This document shows, in pieces, positions 48,401-57,500 of a stretch of 64,000 nt of DNA. The first letter of the stretch is position 1, and every line of letters begins with the position of its first letter. Position numbers and translations under genes: made by a program. Where the stretch lies: contig NZ_CP009285.1 in the NCBI RefSeq assembly GCF_000758665.1, positions 6,696,001 through 6,760,000 on the forward strand. The letters are read 5' to 3'. This stretch comes from Paenibacillus borealis. Lineage in GTDB: Bacteria; Bacillota; Bacilli; Paenibacillales; Paenibacillaceae. A model generated the notes under the pieces. The model saw only the letters and a list, made by a program, of their open reading frames with translations, searched no databases and was not told the DNA's origin.

Positions 48401-50852
48401 CGGCTTCCGGCGTCAAATGAATAGTCTGCACACTGTCCGGAGCCAGATGGACGGATTCCACAGCCCCCGGGGCCAGCTTCTCCCCGCTGATGCTGCCGTC
48501 CGGCAGAAGCTCGCCGCTGCGGACTTCTGCCGCCAGATGAGTCAGGCTGATGCTGCCTTCGGCTATATGCTGTCCTTCTACCGAGGATTCAGCCAAGTGG
48601 CTGCCCGCTACACTTCCGGCTGCGAGATGGCGGGAGGCTACAGCACCCTCCGCCAGCTTGGCGGCACCGATGCTGCCATCCTGAATCTGGATGGAGGATA
48701 CAGAGCTAGGAATGATATGTCCGTTACCGATTGACATAGGACGGATATGCGCGCCGCCCACACTCCCCGGCGCAAGATGTCTGCCCTGTACCGATGTATC
48801 GCTGATGGAATCCGGTCCGACCGCACCTGCTGATATGTGTTCACTCTGCACAGCTAATGCCGCAAGCTTGGAGGCACTCACACTGCCGTCAGCCAGCTTG
48901 ATGGAGGTGACGGACAAATCGCCAAGTTTGTCTGTCGAGACACTCTCCGGCGATAATTTCAATGAAGTTACAGCATGGTCAGCCAAGTGATGCGGCTGTA
49001 CAATACTAGCAGCAAGATGCGCCTCCTTCACTGCGCCGGAAGCCAGCTTATCTCCCGATACGGAACCGGACTGCAGCGCGGCTGACGTTACACTGTTATC
49101 CCCGAGATGCCGGCGTTCTACAGCCCCCGGTGCAAGATGTTCAGCATCGACCGATTCTTCCTGCAGGGCACGGCTGCTGATGCTGCCGTCAGCCAGATGC
49201 TTCTCTTCGACGGCACAGATGGCGATATGTTCTCCGCTGACCGCTTCTCTGGCCAGGGCATTTCCCCCAACCGCACCGGTGGCCAGCTTGGCGGAAATGA
49301 CACTCCCGTCAGCCAGCTTGGTTGAGCTGACACTCTGGGGACTAAGATGTTCTCCCGTAACGGAGTCATACGCCAGCTGCTCTTCCGTTACCGCTCCGGG
49401 AGCCAAATGTCCTGCAAGAACCGAATGCTGCTGGAGCTGGGCAGATCCGACGGATTCCATTGCCAGGTGGGAATTGTCTACGGCTTCGCGCTGCAAATGA
49501 GCCGAGGTGATGGCCTGCAGGGCAATCTGCGGTCCGCGTACTGCGGATTTGGCGATATGGCGTGTAGTTACCGCTTCATCAGCCAGCTTATGCGGCAGGA
49601 TGCTCTGGTCCGCAATCTTAGAAGAAGTTACCGCCTGCTCGATCAGCTGTGTTGTACCCACTGCACCCTCTGCCAGCTTCACGAATGAAATACTGCGGTC
49701 CGCCAGATGCCGGCTGCCAATTTCCCCGTCAGCAATATGCTCCGCATTTACGCTCTCCGGGCTTAAGTGCTGGCTGCGGACAGCCTTCTCCTTGATCTGC
49801 CTTGATCCAACTGCTGCGTCCGCGAGATGCCCGCCGTCAATGATGCCCGCCTGAAGCTGCTCTTTCCCGATCAGCCGGGTGGCGAGCTGTTCCCGTCCAA
49901 TTGCGCCAGGAGCCAGATGCTTCGATGTAATGACGCCTTCCCCTACGTGGCGGCCTTCAATCACCGCGTCGCCCAGCTTGACGCCGCTGATCTCTCCATC
50001 GGCGATTTTGTCACCGGATATGGCTTCATCTGCCAATTTCGAGCGGTCAATGCTGCCGTTGCCGATATGGCGGCTGACAATACTGCTGCTGAGAATTTTC
50101 TCGCCGGTCACCGCACCGTCATCCAGCAGCTCCGCCGTGATGATGAACTCACTGAGATGCCGGCTGCTGATCGCTCCGTCGGCAATCTGCCCTCCGCCAA
50201 TAATCCGGTCCGCCAGCTTCTCAGGACCAATGCTGCCGTTCTTCAGCTTTTCTCCGCCAATGGAATGATCCAGCAGCTTCCCTCCGCTGACACTGCCTTC
50301 CGCCAGATGCTCGCCGGCAATAGATTCCGGGGCGATCTTAGAGGAAGTGACCGCTTTGTCTGCAATGTTGATGTTCTGCACTGCATAGTCCTGCAGCCAT
50401 GGCGTACCAATGATGCCGAACTTCAGCTTGGACCCGTCAATCGTGCGCGGAGCAATCTTGGCACCTGTAACTGCTGCATCGGACAGATCATCGGTATATA
50501 CGGGCTGCAGGCGCTCTTTTTCCACCGGTACAATGACTTCCGGCTCAATCAAAAAATCCCCGTCTTCATACTGCTGTTCCTCTTCCTGTTGCTCTTCCAC
50601 TACCGTTTCGTGCACAGCCTCCTGATCAAGCAAAGTCTGCTGCTGGATCTGCTCTGGCACTTCCAGGACCTCTACCCCGCTGACCTGCAGCGTCCGGTCC
50701 ACTGTATCCACCGCTTCTACGGCGGCAGATTCTTTCACTTCTTGTATTTTGGGACTGCTTTTCAACATGCTAAGTTCAGTCTTATTGGGATCATCTACAT
50801 AATAGAGCGGCTTTTTTGAACTGCGATGCTGATTTCTTTTGGAACTCTTCAC
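45438..50852 (-). CDS. Giant decapeptide-repeat surface fibre with WIAG-type C-terminal domain
   Basis: An 1,804-residue protein starting at a GTG with GGAGGAG seven bases upstream. Residues 1-105 are charged and acidic ('VEEQQEEEQQYEDGDF'). From about 105 to 1,690 it is built of roughly 155 ten-residue repeats of the form G-S-[IV]-x-x-x-[KH]-L-A-x, for example 'GSITGSKLAEGAVGAQHLQE'. The middle third shows near-identical 60-70 residue blocks. This predicts a long beta-solenoid or fibre. The last 110 residues form a beta-rich tail with 'VEVTVSFDESFGHTGYVLVA' and end near 'GVLSWIALGSP', resembling the WIAG-tail/H-lectin-like ends of spore and phage fibres. There is no signal peptide, as expected for a mother-cell-made spore-surface protein. 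A role as exosporium or crust fibre is inferred. Confidence 0.87.
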   Translation of the reverse strand: MKSSKRNQHRSSKKPLYYVDDPNKTELSMLKSSPKIQEVKESAAVEAVDTVDRTLQVSGVEVLEVPEQIQQQTLLDQEAVHETVVEEQQEEEQQYEDGDFLIEPEVIVPVEKERLQPVYTDDLSDAAVTGAKIAPRTIDGSKLKFGIIGTPWLQDYAVQNINIADKAVTSSKIAPESIAGEHLAEGSVSGGKLLDHSIGGEKLKNGSIGPEKLADRIIGGGQIADGAISSRHLSEFIITAELLDDGAVTGEKILSSSIVSRHIGNGSIDRSKLADEAISGDKIADGEISGVKLGDAVIEGRHVGEGVITSKHLAPGAIGREQLATRLIGKEQLQAGIIDGGHLADAAVGSRQIKEKAVRSQHLSPESVNAEHIADGEIGSRHLADRSISFVKLAEGAVGTTQLIEQAVTSSKIADQSILPHKLADEAVTTRHIAKSAVRGPQIALQAITSAHLQREAVDNSHLAMESVGSAQLQQHSVLAGHLAPGAVTEEQLAYDSVTGEHLSPQSVSSTKLADGSVISAKLATGAVGGNALAREAVSGEHIAICAVEEKHLADGSISSRALQEESVDAEHLAPGAVERRHLGDNSVTSAALQSGSVSGDKLASGAVKEAHLAASIVQPHHLADHAVTSLKLSPESVSTDKLGDLSVTSIKLADGSVSASKLAALAVQSEHISAGAVGPDSISDTSVQGRHLAPGSVGGAHIRPMSIGNGHIIPSSVSSIQIQDGSIGAAKLAEGAVASRHLAAGSVAGSHLAESSVEGQHIAEGSISLTHLAAEVRSGELLPDGSISGEKLAPGAVESVHLAPDSVQTIHLTPEAVEGQHIRAGEITLAHLAQEARSADLLPDGSIVGSKLGAGAVGAFHLAAGSVYGGHLAAGAVDSRHIRPGSIQLAHLSQDTLTSDLLPDGSISSEKLAAGAVSSLNLQQESIYGEHLVDGILQERHLHSGLIKLEHLADETRSAELLPDGSIGGSKLAAGAVGSFHLAAGSIYGGHLAPDAVDSRHIRTGSIQLAHLASETLSSELLPDGSIDGSKLATGAVDSQHLQLESIHGEHLADESLEERHLGYGIIKLEHLADEVRSAELLPDGSIDESKLAAEAVGPQHLKPQSVHGEHVADRSLRGQHLASGSIQLEHLAQEVRSAELLPDGSIRGSKLAPGAVGSVHLASGSVYGGHLAPEAVDSCHLRAGSIQREHLAEDTLTSELLADGSIGGNKLAEGAVGSSHLAPGSVFGGHLAPGAVDGSHIRSGSISLDHLAEDTLTSELLPDGSITGSKLAEGAVGAQHLQEQSIQSEHLTDGALEERHLSSGIVTKLEYLAAEMRNAGQLADGSITGSKLAEGAVGAQHLQERSIQSGHLTDGALEERHLSSGIVTKLEHLAAETRNAGQLADGSITGSKLAEGAVGAQHLQERSIQSGHLTDGALEERHLSSGIVTKLEHLAAETRNAGQLADGSITGSKLAAGAVGSYNLAPGSVFGGHLALGAVDGRHIRPGSISLGHLAEDTLNSELLADGSITGSKLAASAVGSPHLADGVLEERHLSSGIVKRLEHLAAETRSAGQLADGSITGSKLAAGAVGAQHLQEQSIQGVHLADGALEERHLSSGIVTKLEQLTAETRNAGQLTDGSVTGEKLAPGSIGTNHLTEGAVGNAELQDEAVDGSKITSFAIQSRHLEEDSVQSYHIAQGVVTGDHLAPGSVNAEHLSFSPVQSAGNREVLQQFGMTAFMFNGDAQSVEVTVSFDESFGHTGYVLVAMTNQPYFHASLKNRSGGDATIEVVRLRETPHFYGVLSWIALGSPLVKPAADHRVFD

Positions 50853-51106
50853 AAGCAGTCTCCTCCTTCCATCTGTTGTTTCTCCTAGGCATCATATGCA
50901 GTAGTATGGGCTGATGACACCATTCCCCCGGCTAAGCTTTGATAAGAATAAGGTGTAGTGTTCTAAAGAATTTCCATTCTCGCCTTTCAAAAAAGGGCAT
51001 CTGCCGCCGCGCATCCGTCCAACCCTGACGGGCACGTACACACATACAATGACAGGAGACGAAAAATCAGCCGGGAAGCTACTTCAAGATAACGGGAGGA
51101 ACGAAC

Positions 51107-52204
51107 ATGGGGCAAAAGCTCGTTGGGATACTGCTAAATGCCGCTGTGCACGGGGGCGTTCCCCGGTTAAAAACCGGACAGGAATCTCTGGCCAACTACG
51201 AGGAAGCCGCCGCCGCATACGGATTAACCCCTTGCTTTCTGAAGCTGTCCGGCATCGATACGAAGTCCGGCTTCAGCAGGGCTTATATAAAGGGTCCGCA
51301 CGGCTACCGGAGTCAAATCATCCCGACGCCGGAGGTCATCCATAACCGGGCGATCTATGACCCGGGCAGCAGCGGCGTCCAGCGGCTGCTCCGGCAGGGG
51401 ATTCAGGTATACAACATATGCAACCGCTACGGTAAGGATCAGATTCACGGCCTGCTGGAGCAAAACCAGGAACTGCAGACATTTCTGCCTGTCACCTCAG
51501 CCGGAATGTCCGGCCTGAAGGAAATGATGGACAGTTATCCGGATCTGATTCTCAAGCCTTGCCGGGGAAGTGTAGGAAACGGGGTTATGCGTCTTACACG
51601 GATCAGTGGTGCGGGACAATGGAAATGGAGTTATTCTCCCTCCGGCTCAAGACGCTGGTACAGTGTGCCTGTGAATCAGGGCGCCATTCCACGGGCACTC
51701 CGTGCCAGACTCTCTTCGGTGCCGTATCTCGTGCAGGAGCGGATACCGCTGGCTGAGATAAACGGCCGCCCCTTTGACCTGCGTATTACTGTACAGCGCG
51801 GATGGGGCGGAGACTGGCAGGTGACCGGCATGTTCGCCAAGCTGGCTGCACCGGGCGGCTTCGTGTCCAACATCGCCCGTGGAGGCGAAGCACTGAATTC
51901 ATCCTTCGCTCTGGAGAAGGCTTTCCCGGGGGAAGCGGCAGCTCGGATCCGCATGTCTGTCCTCTCCCTCAGTCTTGCCATTGCCCGTGAGCTGGAACAG
52001 AGCCTTCCAGGCCTTGCTGATATCGGTCTGGACATCGGCATTACGGGCAGCGGACGCTTATATTTCATCGAATGCAACGGACGCGACCAGCGTTACGGCT
52101 TCCAGAAAGCCGGGCTCGGATCCGTCTGGAAAGAAAGCTACCGCCGGCCCATGGGCTATGCCAGATACCTGTATGAAGAGGCTGCACGGCATAACTCTTA
52201 TTGA
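51107..52204 (+). CDS. YheC/YheD-family ATP-grasp, endospore coat-associated
   Basis: A 365-residue ATP-grasp protein of the YheC/YheD family. After an N-terminal domain (1-125) with 'IPTPEVIHNRAIYD' come 'LILKPCRGSVGNGVMRL' (ATP-grasp glycine loop, about 147), 'LVQERIPLAEINGRPFDLRITVQRG' (adenine and metal region) and 'FIECNGRDQRYG' near 322. These proteins occur in spore formers and some are found in the coat. They are thought to ligate an amino acid or similar group to a peptide or surface component. CGGGAGGA precedes the ATG. It is divergent from the repeat-fibre gene, across 254 bp that must contain both promoters. Confidence 0.88.
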   Translation: MGQKLVGILLNAAVHGGVPRLKTGQESLANYEEAAAAYGLTPCFLKLSGIDTKSGFSRAYIKGPHGYRSQIIPTPEVIHNRAIYDPGSSGVQRLLRQGIQVYNICNRYGKDQIHGLLEQNQELQTFLPVTSAGMSGLKEMMDSYPDLILKPCRGSVGNGVMRLTRISGAGQWKWSYSPSGSRRWYSVPVNQGAIPRALRARLSSVPYLVQERIPLAEINGRPFDLRITVQRGWGGDWQVTGMFAKLAAPGGFVSNIARGGEALNSSFALEKAFPGEAAARIRMSVLSLSLAIARELEQSLPGLADIGLDIGITGSGRLYFIECNGRDQRYGFQKAGLGSVWKESYRRPMGYARYLYEEAARHNSY

Positions 52205-52295
52205 TTTGTCTTCTATTCTATGTCAATATAATGCAGAGCGGGTGAGGTCCGAGGCTACTCGGACCTTGCTGCTGCATGATGGAAGGGAGATGGGC

Positions 52296-53087
52296 ATGGT
52301 TAAACAATTGCTGCGGCTGATGACCGAGCTATCCTCACACAGATGGCTTTCCCGGGTAATGGGTGCTTTTTCCCATAGCAGACTCAGCCGCTTTATGATT
52401 CCGGTATTTATTCGTTCCTATCATATTCCTGCCGCTGAGGCGGAGAAGACTGCCGGAGAATACCGTACACTTAATGAATTCTTCAGCAGACGCCTGAAGC
52501 CGGGAATGCGGCCGGTCGCAAGCGGTGAACAGGCGGTGGCAAGTCCTGTGGACGCCATGATTACGGCAATGGGCGACATTAACTGCGGAACAATAATGAA
52601 TGTGAAGGGTCAGGATTATACGCTGGAGGATTTGCTTAATCATTCGCCACACCTCGAATTGTATAAAAAAGGCTACTATTTCGTTCTTTACCTGAGCCCC
52701 ACCGATTATCACCGGATACATTCCCCGTTAACCGGGCAGCTGCGGGAGAGCGATTATATCCGCGGCCGGGCTTATCCCGTGAATGATTTCGGCATGCGGC
52801 ATATGAAGAGTGTCCTGAGCCGCAACGAACGGCTGATTACTTATATAGCCGGCAGCTATGGCGAAACCGCCGTGGTCAAGGTAGGCGCAATGAATGTGAG
52901 CAGTATCCGCTACACCGATGAGAACGCCACAGAATGGCAAAGAGGCGACGATCTGGCCTATTTCGAATTCGGTTCTACCGTAGTCCTGCTGCTGGAGAGC
53001 GGCACCTTCACACCGCGCCCCGGGCTTACCGTGGACACGAAGGTGAAGATGGGCGAGCTGCTGGGTGAGATGCAGCGCGCTACTTAG
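52296..53087 (+). CDS. psd: Phosphatidylserine decarboxylase proenzyme
   Basis: A 263-residue proenzyme starting at the ATG at 52296, with AAGGGAG six bases upstream; the longer frame to 51975 overlaps the YheC/D gene. It shows 'TLNEFFSRRLKPGMRPV' near 45-62, 'YFVLYLSPTDYHRIHSP' near 125 and 'EFGSTVVLLLESG' near 230. The Ser of F-G-S-T is the self-cleavage site that becomes the pyruvoyl group. It makes phosphatidylethanolamine from phosphatidylserine at the membrane. No pssA is adjacent. Confidence 0.95.
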   Translation: MVKQLLRLMTELSSHRWLSRVMGAFSHSRLSRFMIPVFIRSYHIPAAEAEKTAGEYRTLNEFFSRRLKPGMRPVASGEQAVASPVDAMITAMGDINCGTIMNVKGQDYTLEDLLNHSPHLELYKKGYYFVLYLSPTDYHRIHSPLTGQLRESDYIRGRAYPVNDFGMRHMKSVLSRNERLITYIAGSYGETAVVKVGAMNVSSIRYTDENATEWQRGDDLAYFEFGSTVVLLLESGTFTPRPGLTVDTKVKMGELLGEMQRAT

Positions 53088-53156
53088 AATACCGGGCAGA
53101 GTCCGGCTTAAACTAAACAACTTAAGATGAATTTATGGAAGGCTTCCCAGACAGAC

Positions 53157-53200
53157 AAAGCCCCGCCAAAGTACACTTACGTGTCCTTGTGCGGGGCTTT
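53157..53200. terminator. Bidirectional terminator between psd and the DUF2569 gene
   Basis: AAAGCCCCGC (53157-53166) pairs with GCGGGGCTTT (53191-53200), with an inner CAAAGTACAC/GTGTCCTTG pairing. Its arms resemble the CCCCACAAAGT hairpin family at 29.2 and 41.7 kb. Confidence 0.85.
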
Positions 53201-53201
53201 G

Positions 53202-53751
53202 TTATTGCTGAAGAAGCGTTTCGCAAAAATCCGGACCGTTTACTTCTGCTATAATTTTACCGTATAAAGGTTTTTTTACCCGCTCCAATTTGCGGAAATA
53301 GGCCATCCATAGAGCACAGGTGAGGGCCGCTCTTATAAGATCACGCAGACTGCTACCGTCTTCCAGTCCGCGAGCAACCGGTATATTCATGATTAGAATG
53401 TAATCAATGATTCCTATCAGTACGTTGGCAGAATACAGCAGTATAATCACGCGCGGCAATAGTGCCTTTTTTTGATAGAACAGAACTAAATTAAACACCG
53501 TAAGCAACAGCAACAGCGCATTCAAATACGATCAGCGGAGCCCATAGCGGATGATACATTTCTCCCTGCGGTGACGCCAGAATATCCCAATACTCCCGGC
53601 CAAAGCTGGGGAGATTGTAATTCAGCAGTTGAAAAGCCCCCTGAAACAAGGTTGCGATTAATCCGATCTGCACAAGCACCAGCCAGCCTCCAAGACCCGA
53701 AGGGCCGAGTGGGGCATAGGTTTGGGGTTCCTTTTGAACCTCCATTTCCAA
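53202..53751 (-). pseudogene. DUF2569 membrane protein with a frameshift
   Basis: Two overlapping frames together make one DUF2569-type membrane protein of about 170 residues. The first (53751 to about 53495) has 'GLGGWLVLVQIGLIATLFQG' and 'YHPLWAPLIVFECA', then stops. The second continues with 'LLLLLTVFNLVLFYQKK', 'VLIGIIDYILIMNIPVA' and 'SLRDLIRAALTCALWMAYF'. Family members have these segments in a single frame with four membrane helices. The switch falls within GAATGCGCTGTTGCTGTTGCT (about 53500-53525), a short tandem that invites slippage. It may be a real mutation or a sequencing error. It is the last gene of the toxin-dsbA transcript, 15 bp after the oxidoreductase gene. Confidence 0.75.
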
Positions 53752-53766
53752 TTTCTTATTCCTCCT

Positions 53767-54516
53767 TTATTGCGGCGAAGAGGCTGTGGCTTCCAGTTGT
53801 TCGTTAATGGCATTAGCCAATCCTTCATAAGAGGAATCCGGCAACAGCTTTCCGTTCACCATAAATTGCGGTGTACCATTAACCCCATAATGACCGGCTG
53901 TTTTGTAATCCTCTTTCACATCCAGCATATAGGTATGTTCCTTCAAATCTTTCTCGAACAAACTGTAATCGATGCCGTTTATGTTTTCCTTCACCAAGTC
54001 TAGCAGGAAAGACTCTGTGGCCCAAATTTTACTTTCATCGCCTTGGTGTCCGTACAGTACATCATAGAACTCCCAGAACTTGTCGTTATCCTGTTTGGCG
54101 ATAGCTTCCCCTGCACTCGCGGCAAGGATGGAGTCCCGGTCTATGAAGGCATAGTTGATGAAGAAAAGCTCAACCTTTCCTGAATCTACAAACTCACTTA
54201 TGAAGCGCTGCATGTTCGCTTCTTTCCATTTCTTGCAGGCTGGGCATTTAAAATCGGCAAATTCTACAACCTTTACTTTTGCCTGGGAATCGCCAAGATG
54301 AGGCTGTTTTTCATACTTTAACCCTTCAGCTTGATATTCGCCCTTAATCTGAGTGTAATTAGGCATTTCCTCCACTGAATACGACTTCCCTGATGTATGA
54401 TCTATGACGATAATCAATATTAATCCAATCAAAATAATTACAAAAATACCGGAAGCCATAAGCATTGTTTTGCTCATCTTTGAATTTTTGTTCCGTTTGT
54501 TCACATGATTTGACAA
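53767..54516 (-). CDS. DsbA/BdbD-like thiol-disulfide oxidoreductase, membrane-anchored
   Basis: A 249-residue protein from a TTG behind AAAGGAG. A basic cytosolic start is followed by one membrane helix (about 18-40: 'ASGIFVIILIGLILIIVI'), then an extracellular thioredoxin-like DsbA domain with the active-site motif C-P-A-C ('FADFKCPACKKWK') near 92. The cis-Pro loop is 'GVNGTPQFMVNG' near 215. It introduces disulfides into exported proteins, like BdbD. No BdbC-type quinone reductase partner is adjacent. It lies downstream of a secreted toxin and a secreted RCC1 protein on the same strand and may help fold one of them (inference). Confidence 0.88.
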   Translation of the reverse strand: MSNHVNKRNKNSKMSKTMLMASGIFVIILIGLILIIVIDHTSGKSYSVEEMPNYTQIKGEYQAEGLKYEKQPHLGDSQAKVKVVEFADFKCPACKKWKEANMQRFISEFVDSGKVELFFINYAFIDRDSILAASAGEAIAKQDNDKFWEFYDVLYGHQGDESKIWATESFLLDLVKENINGIDYSLFEKDLKEHTYMLDVKEDYKTAGHYGVNGTPQFMVNGKLLPDSSYEGLANAINEQLEATASSPQ

Positions 54517-54537
54517 GCTAATTTTGCTCCTTTAGAA

Positions 54538-54567
54538 GGACCTTCAGAATCTGAAGGTCCTTTTTTT
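54538..54567. terminator. Hairpin between the RCC1 and DsbA-like genes
   Basis: GGACCTTCAG-AAT-CTGAAGGTCC, a perfect 10-bp stem followed by seven T on the plus strand. On the minus strand, where the genes lie, the tail is only TTCT, so it may attenuate rather than end the polycistronic message. Confidence 0.55.
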
Positions 54568-54584
54568 GTAAATACTTCTATTTA

Positions 54585-57500
54585 TCAGGGCGATACAGGC
54601 ATGCTGGACTTCGAGATATTACCTGCTTCATCTACAGCAATTACAGTAATAGAGACCAACTCATTGTCAGGAATCTGTAATTCAACTCCTTCATGTGCGG
54701 CTGTCTTCAGTACGAGTTCTTCGTTCATGTACACCCAGTATTCTTTGACGCCTATATTATCCTTTGATTCATCCCATTGTAGAACGGCTGCACCAGCATT
54801 CTTCGTGATCTCCACATGGGCAGGCGCAGTAGGAGAAATTAGGTCAGGCATTACAAATCCGTCAGAGAATTTCAGCCTCTGAATAACGCTCTGTCCATCA
54901 TCTATCTTTTCAGCGAATTCATTAGTTAAAAGGGTACTGGAATTAATAGTCTTGAGAGCGGCCGTTTGCCCTGGTATCAACCCGAGTACAGTTACCGGCA
55001 CCCTGGCGTCATATGAGGTCCCATTGCCTAACTGGCCATTGCTGTTGCTGCCCCAAGTCTTCACCGCATTTCCGTCAATTACCGCATTATGACTTACACC
55101 CGCATCTATGTCTTTGGTACTGGTTATCGCGGAAACAGTGACAGGAGTCGATGTAGCACTGGTGCTGTTATTGCCCAGTTGTCCTGAAGCATTGTAGCCC
55201 CAACTGTAGACAGCAGAATCCTTCTTTGCAATGCTGTGGTACATGCCAGCGGAGATTTGCGTAATCCCGCTAACTGTAGATACATTTACAGGATTAGAAC
55301 GGTCCGTATAGGTTCTATCTCCAAGCTGGCCATATGAATTACTCCCCCATGCCCAGACGGTCCCATCAGTCTTCAGCGCAAGAGCATGATAGAAGCCTGC
55401 AGAAACACTGCTTACATTGAGCAACGTGTTAACCTTAACTGGAACCATTGAATCTGTTGTAGAACCGTTGCCAAGCTGGCCATTCATATTCGTCCCCCAT
55501 GCCCAGACGGTACCGTCAGTCTTAACCGCAAGACTGTAGAACATGCCTGCGCTTATCGCTTTCACCCCACTGAGTGAAGGTATCTTTGTAGGAACATATT
55601 TGTTTCCGGTAGTTCCAAGACCTAATTCACCAAAGTAATTTGATCCCCACGCCCACACTGTTCCGTCACTCTTCAGCGCCAGTGCGTGCGTATGGCCTGC
55701 AGATATAGCTGTAACAGAGTTGAAATTTTCAATCTTGAGCGGCAAATATTGTTGGGATGACAGGTCTGTATTGGCGAGTTGTCCCATGGAGTTATCACCC
55801 CAACCCCAAACTGTGCCATCACTTTTCAATGACAATCCGTAAGAACCACCAGCGGAGATGGCTGTCATCGATGACAGATTTACAGTCTGTGAGGCCGTAT
55901 ACGAAATAGACAATGTCCCATTTCCTAATTGTCCTCTATAGTTGCTGCCCCATGCCCATACAGAACCATCGCTCTTAAGGGCGTAGGTTTGATCGGAGCC
56001 AGCTGAGACAGTCATTGGTGCTGAAGCCTCCATTGTTACCGAAACCTCATTGCTTGAGGCCGAAATATTGTTAGCATAGTCCCTTGCCTTAACCGAGAAG
56101 GTATATGTTGTTCCAGGCGCAAGACCTGTAGCCGTGTACCCGGTTACTGAATCAATCGAGTTCCCGTCAACAGGAAGTGCCTGAATCAGATTTGTCCCCC
56201 GATAGACTAGATAATCTTTGATGCCGTGATTATCAGAAGCTTCGTCCCAAGACAGTACAGCTGTAGTTGCTGTTTTACCCGCAGTGATCAAGTGGGCTGG
56301 TGCAGCAGGAACCAGCGTATCGACCGGATAACTTATTCCGCTTACTATCGTACGGGTACGCTGCAGGGTCAAATTGCCTGTACCCAATTGAGCGTCATCA
56401 TTAACCCCCCATGCCCACAGAGAGCCATCCATTTTTACAGCAAAGCTGTAAAACTCTGCCGCTTCAATATCGACAATACCTTCCAAATGCGCTGATCTTA
56501 CAGGAACGAGTCTGGTCTGCACAATAGTGCCGTCTCCCAGTTCACCCTGAGCATTATCACCCCAGCTCCAGACCTCGCCTTCACCAGTTAACGCTAGATT
56601 ATGAGCATAAGAGGAAGATATTTTGATAATATTGCTCAGATTCTGAACCTTTGCCGGGGCAGGAGCATCATAAGTTGATCCGTTTCCAAGCTGACCATTT
56701 GCATTGAAGCCCCAGGTCCACACAGTTCCATCCTTCTTCAGAGCAGCCCCATGCATATAGGAGAAATCAATCTGAATAATATTTGCCAGCCCCTGAATCT
56801 GCAAAGGAATAAGCTGCTTATATTCAGCAGTTGCAGTATAACCAAGAATTCCTCTGGAGCCATCTCCCCAGATCCACACCGTGCCATCTTCTTTTAGCGC
56901 CATAGTGTTGTAATATCCGCCAGCAATCGAAACAACCGAACTCAATCCGCTGACTTGCACAGGAGTAGCTGAGCTATTGATCGTCCCAGTACCCAGTTGT
57001 CCGAAACCGTTATTTCCCCAAGTCCAGACCGTCCCATCCTCTTTCAAGGCAACAAAGTGTCCGAGACCGGATGAGATAGATACAATGTGATCAAGTCCGG
57101 CTACAGCCTGCAAGGATAAATTAATGCCGTAGCTATCCTGTCCCCAGGTCCACACGGTCCCATCGGCACGCAGCCCAATATTCTGGGTCAATCCGGATGA
57201 AATCATGGAGAAACCATCGAGCGCCGAAATTCTCGTTGCAACATTACGGGTAGTAAGGGTTCCGTCTCCCAATTGCCCCTTATTATTAAGTCCCCAGCCC
57301 CAGACCTGTCCTTGATTATCCAAGGCAAAGCTATGATCACGGTATCCGGATACCGCAATGCTGCTGGTGAAGAAGACCAGAGGAACCGTTTCTTCGGAAA
57401 CATTCCCCGCATTATCGATAGAAACTACAGTAATGGAATACTTCTCATTCGGGCGAAGATTCTCCAGCTTAATCTGCTGATCCTTCGTGATGCCGAGCAG

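Noticed and set aside
45942..50819. Very long plus-strand open frames opposite the decapeptide-repeat gene
   Set aside because: They are shadows of the repetitive minus-strand gene. They lack ribosome sites and are Cys/Gln/Met-rich in an unnatural way.
51975..52295. Upstream extension of psd overlapping the YheC/D gene
   Set aside because: A good ribosome site and the family's normal N-terminus place the start at 52296.
54538..54567. Plus-strand terminator implying an unseen plus-strand gene
   Set aside because: No plus-strand coding region lies upstream within several kilobases; the hairpin is better read as an attenuator or 3' structure of the minus-strand message.
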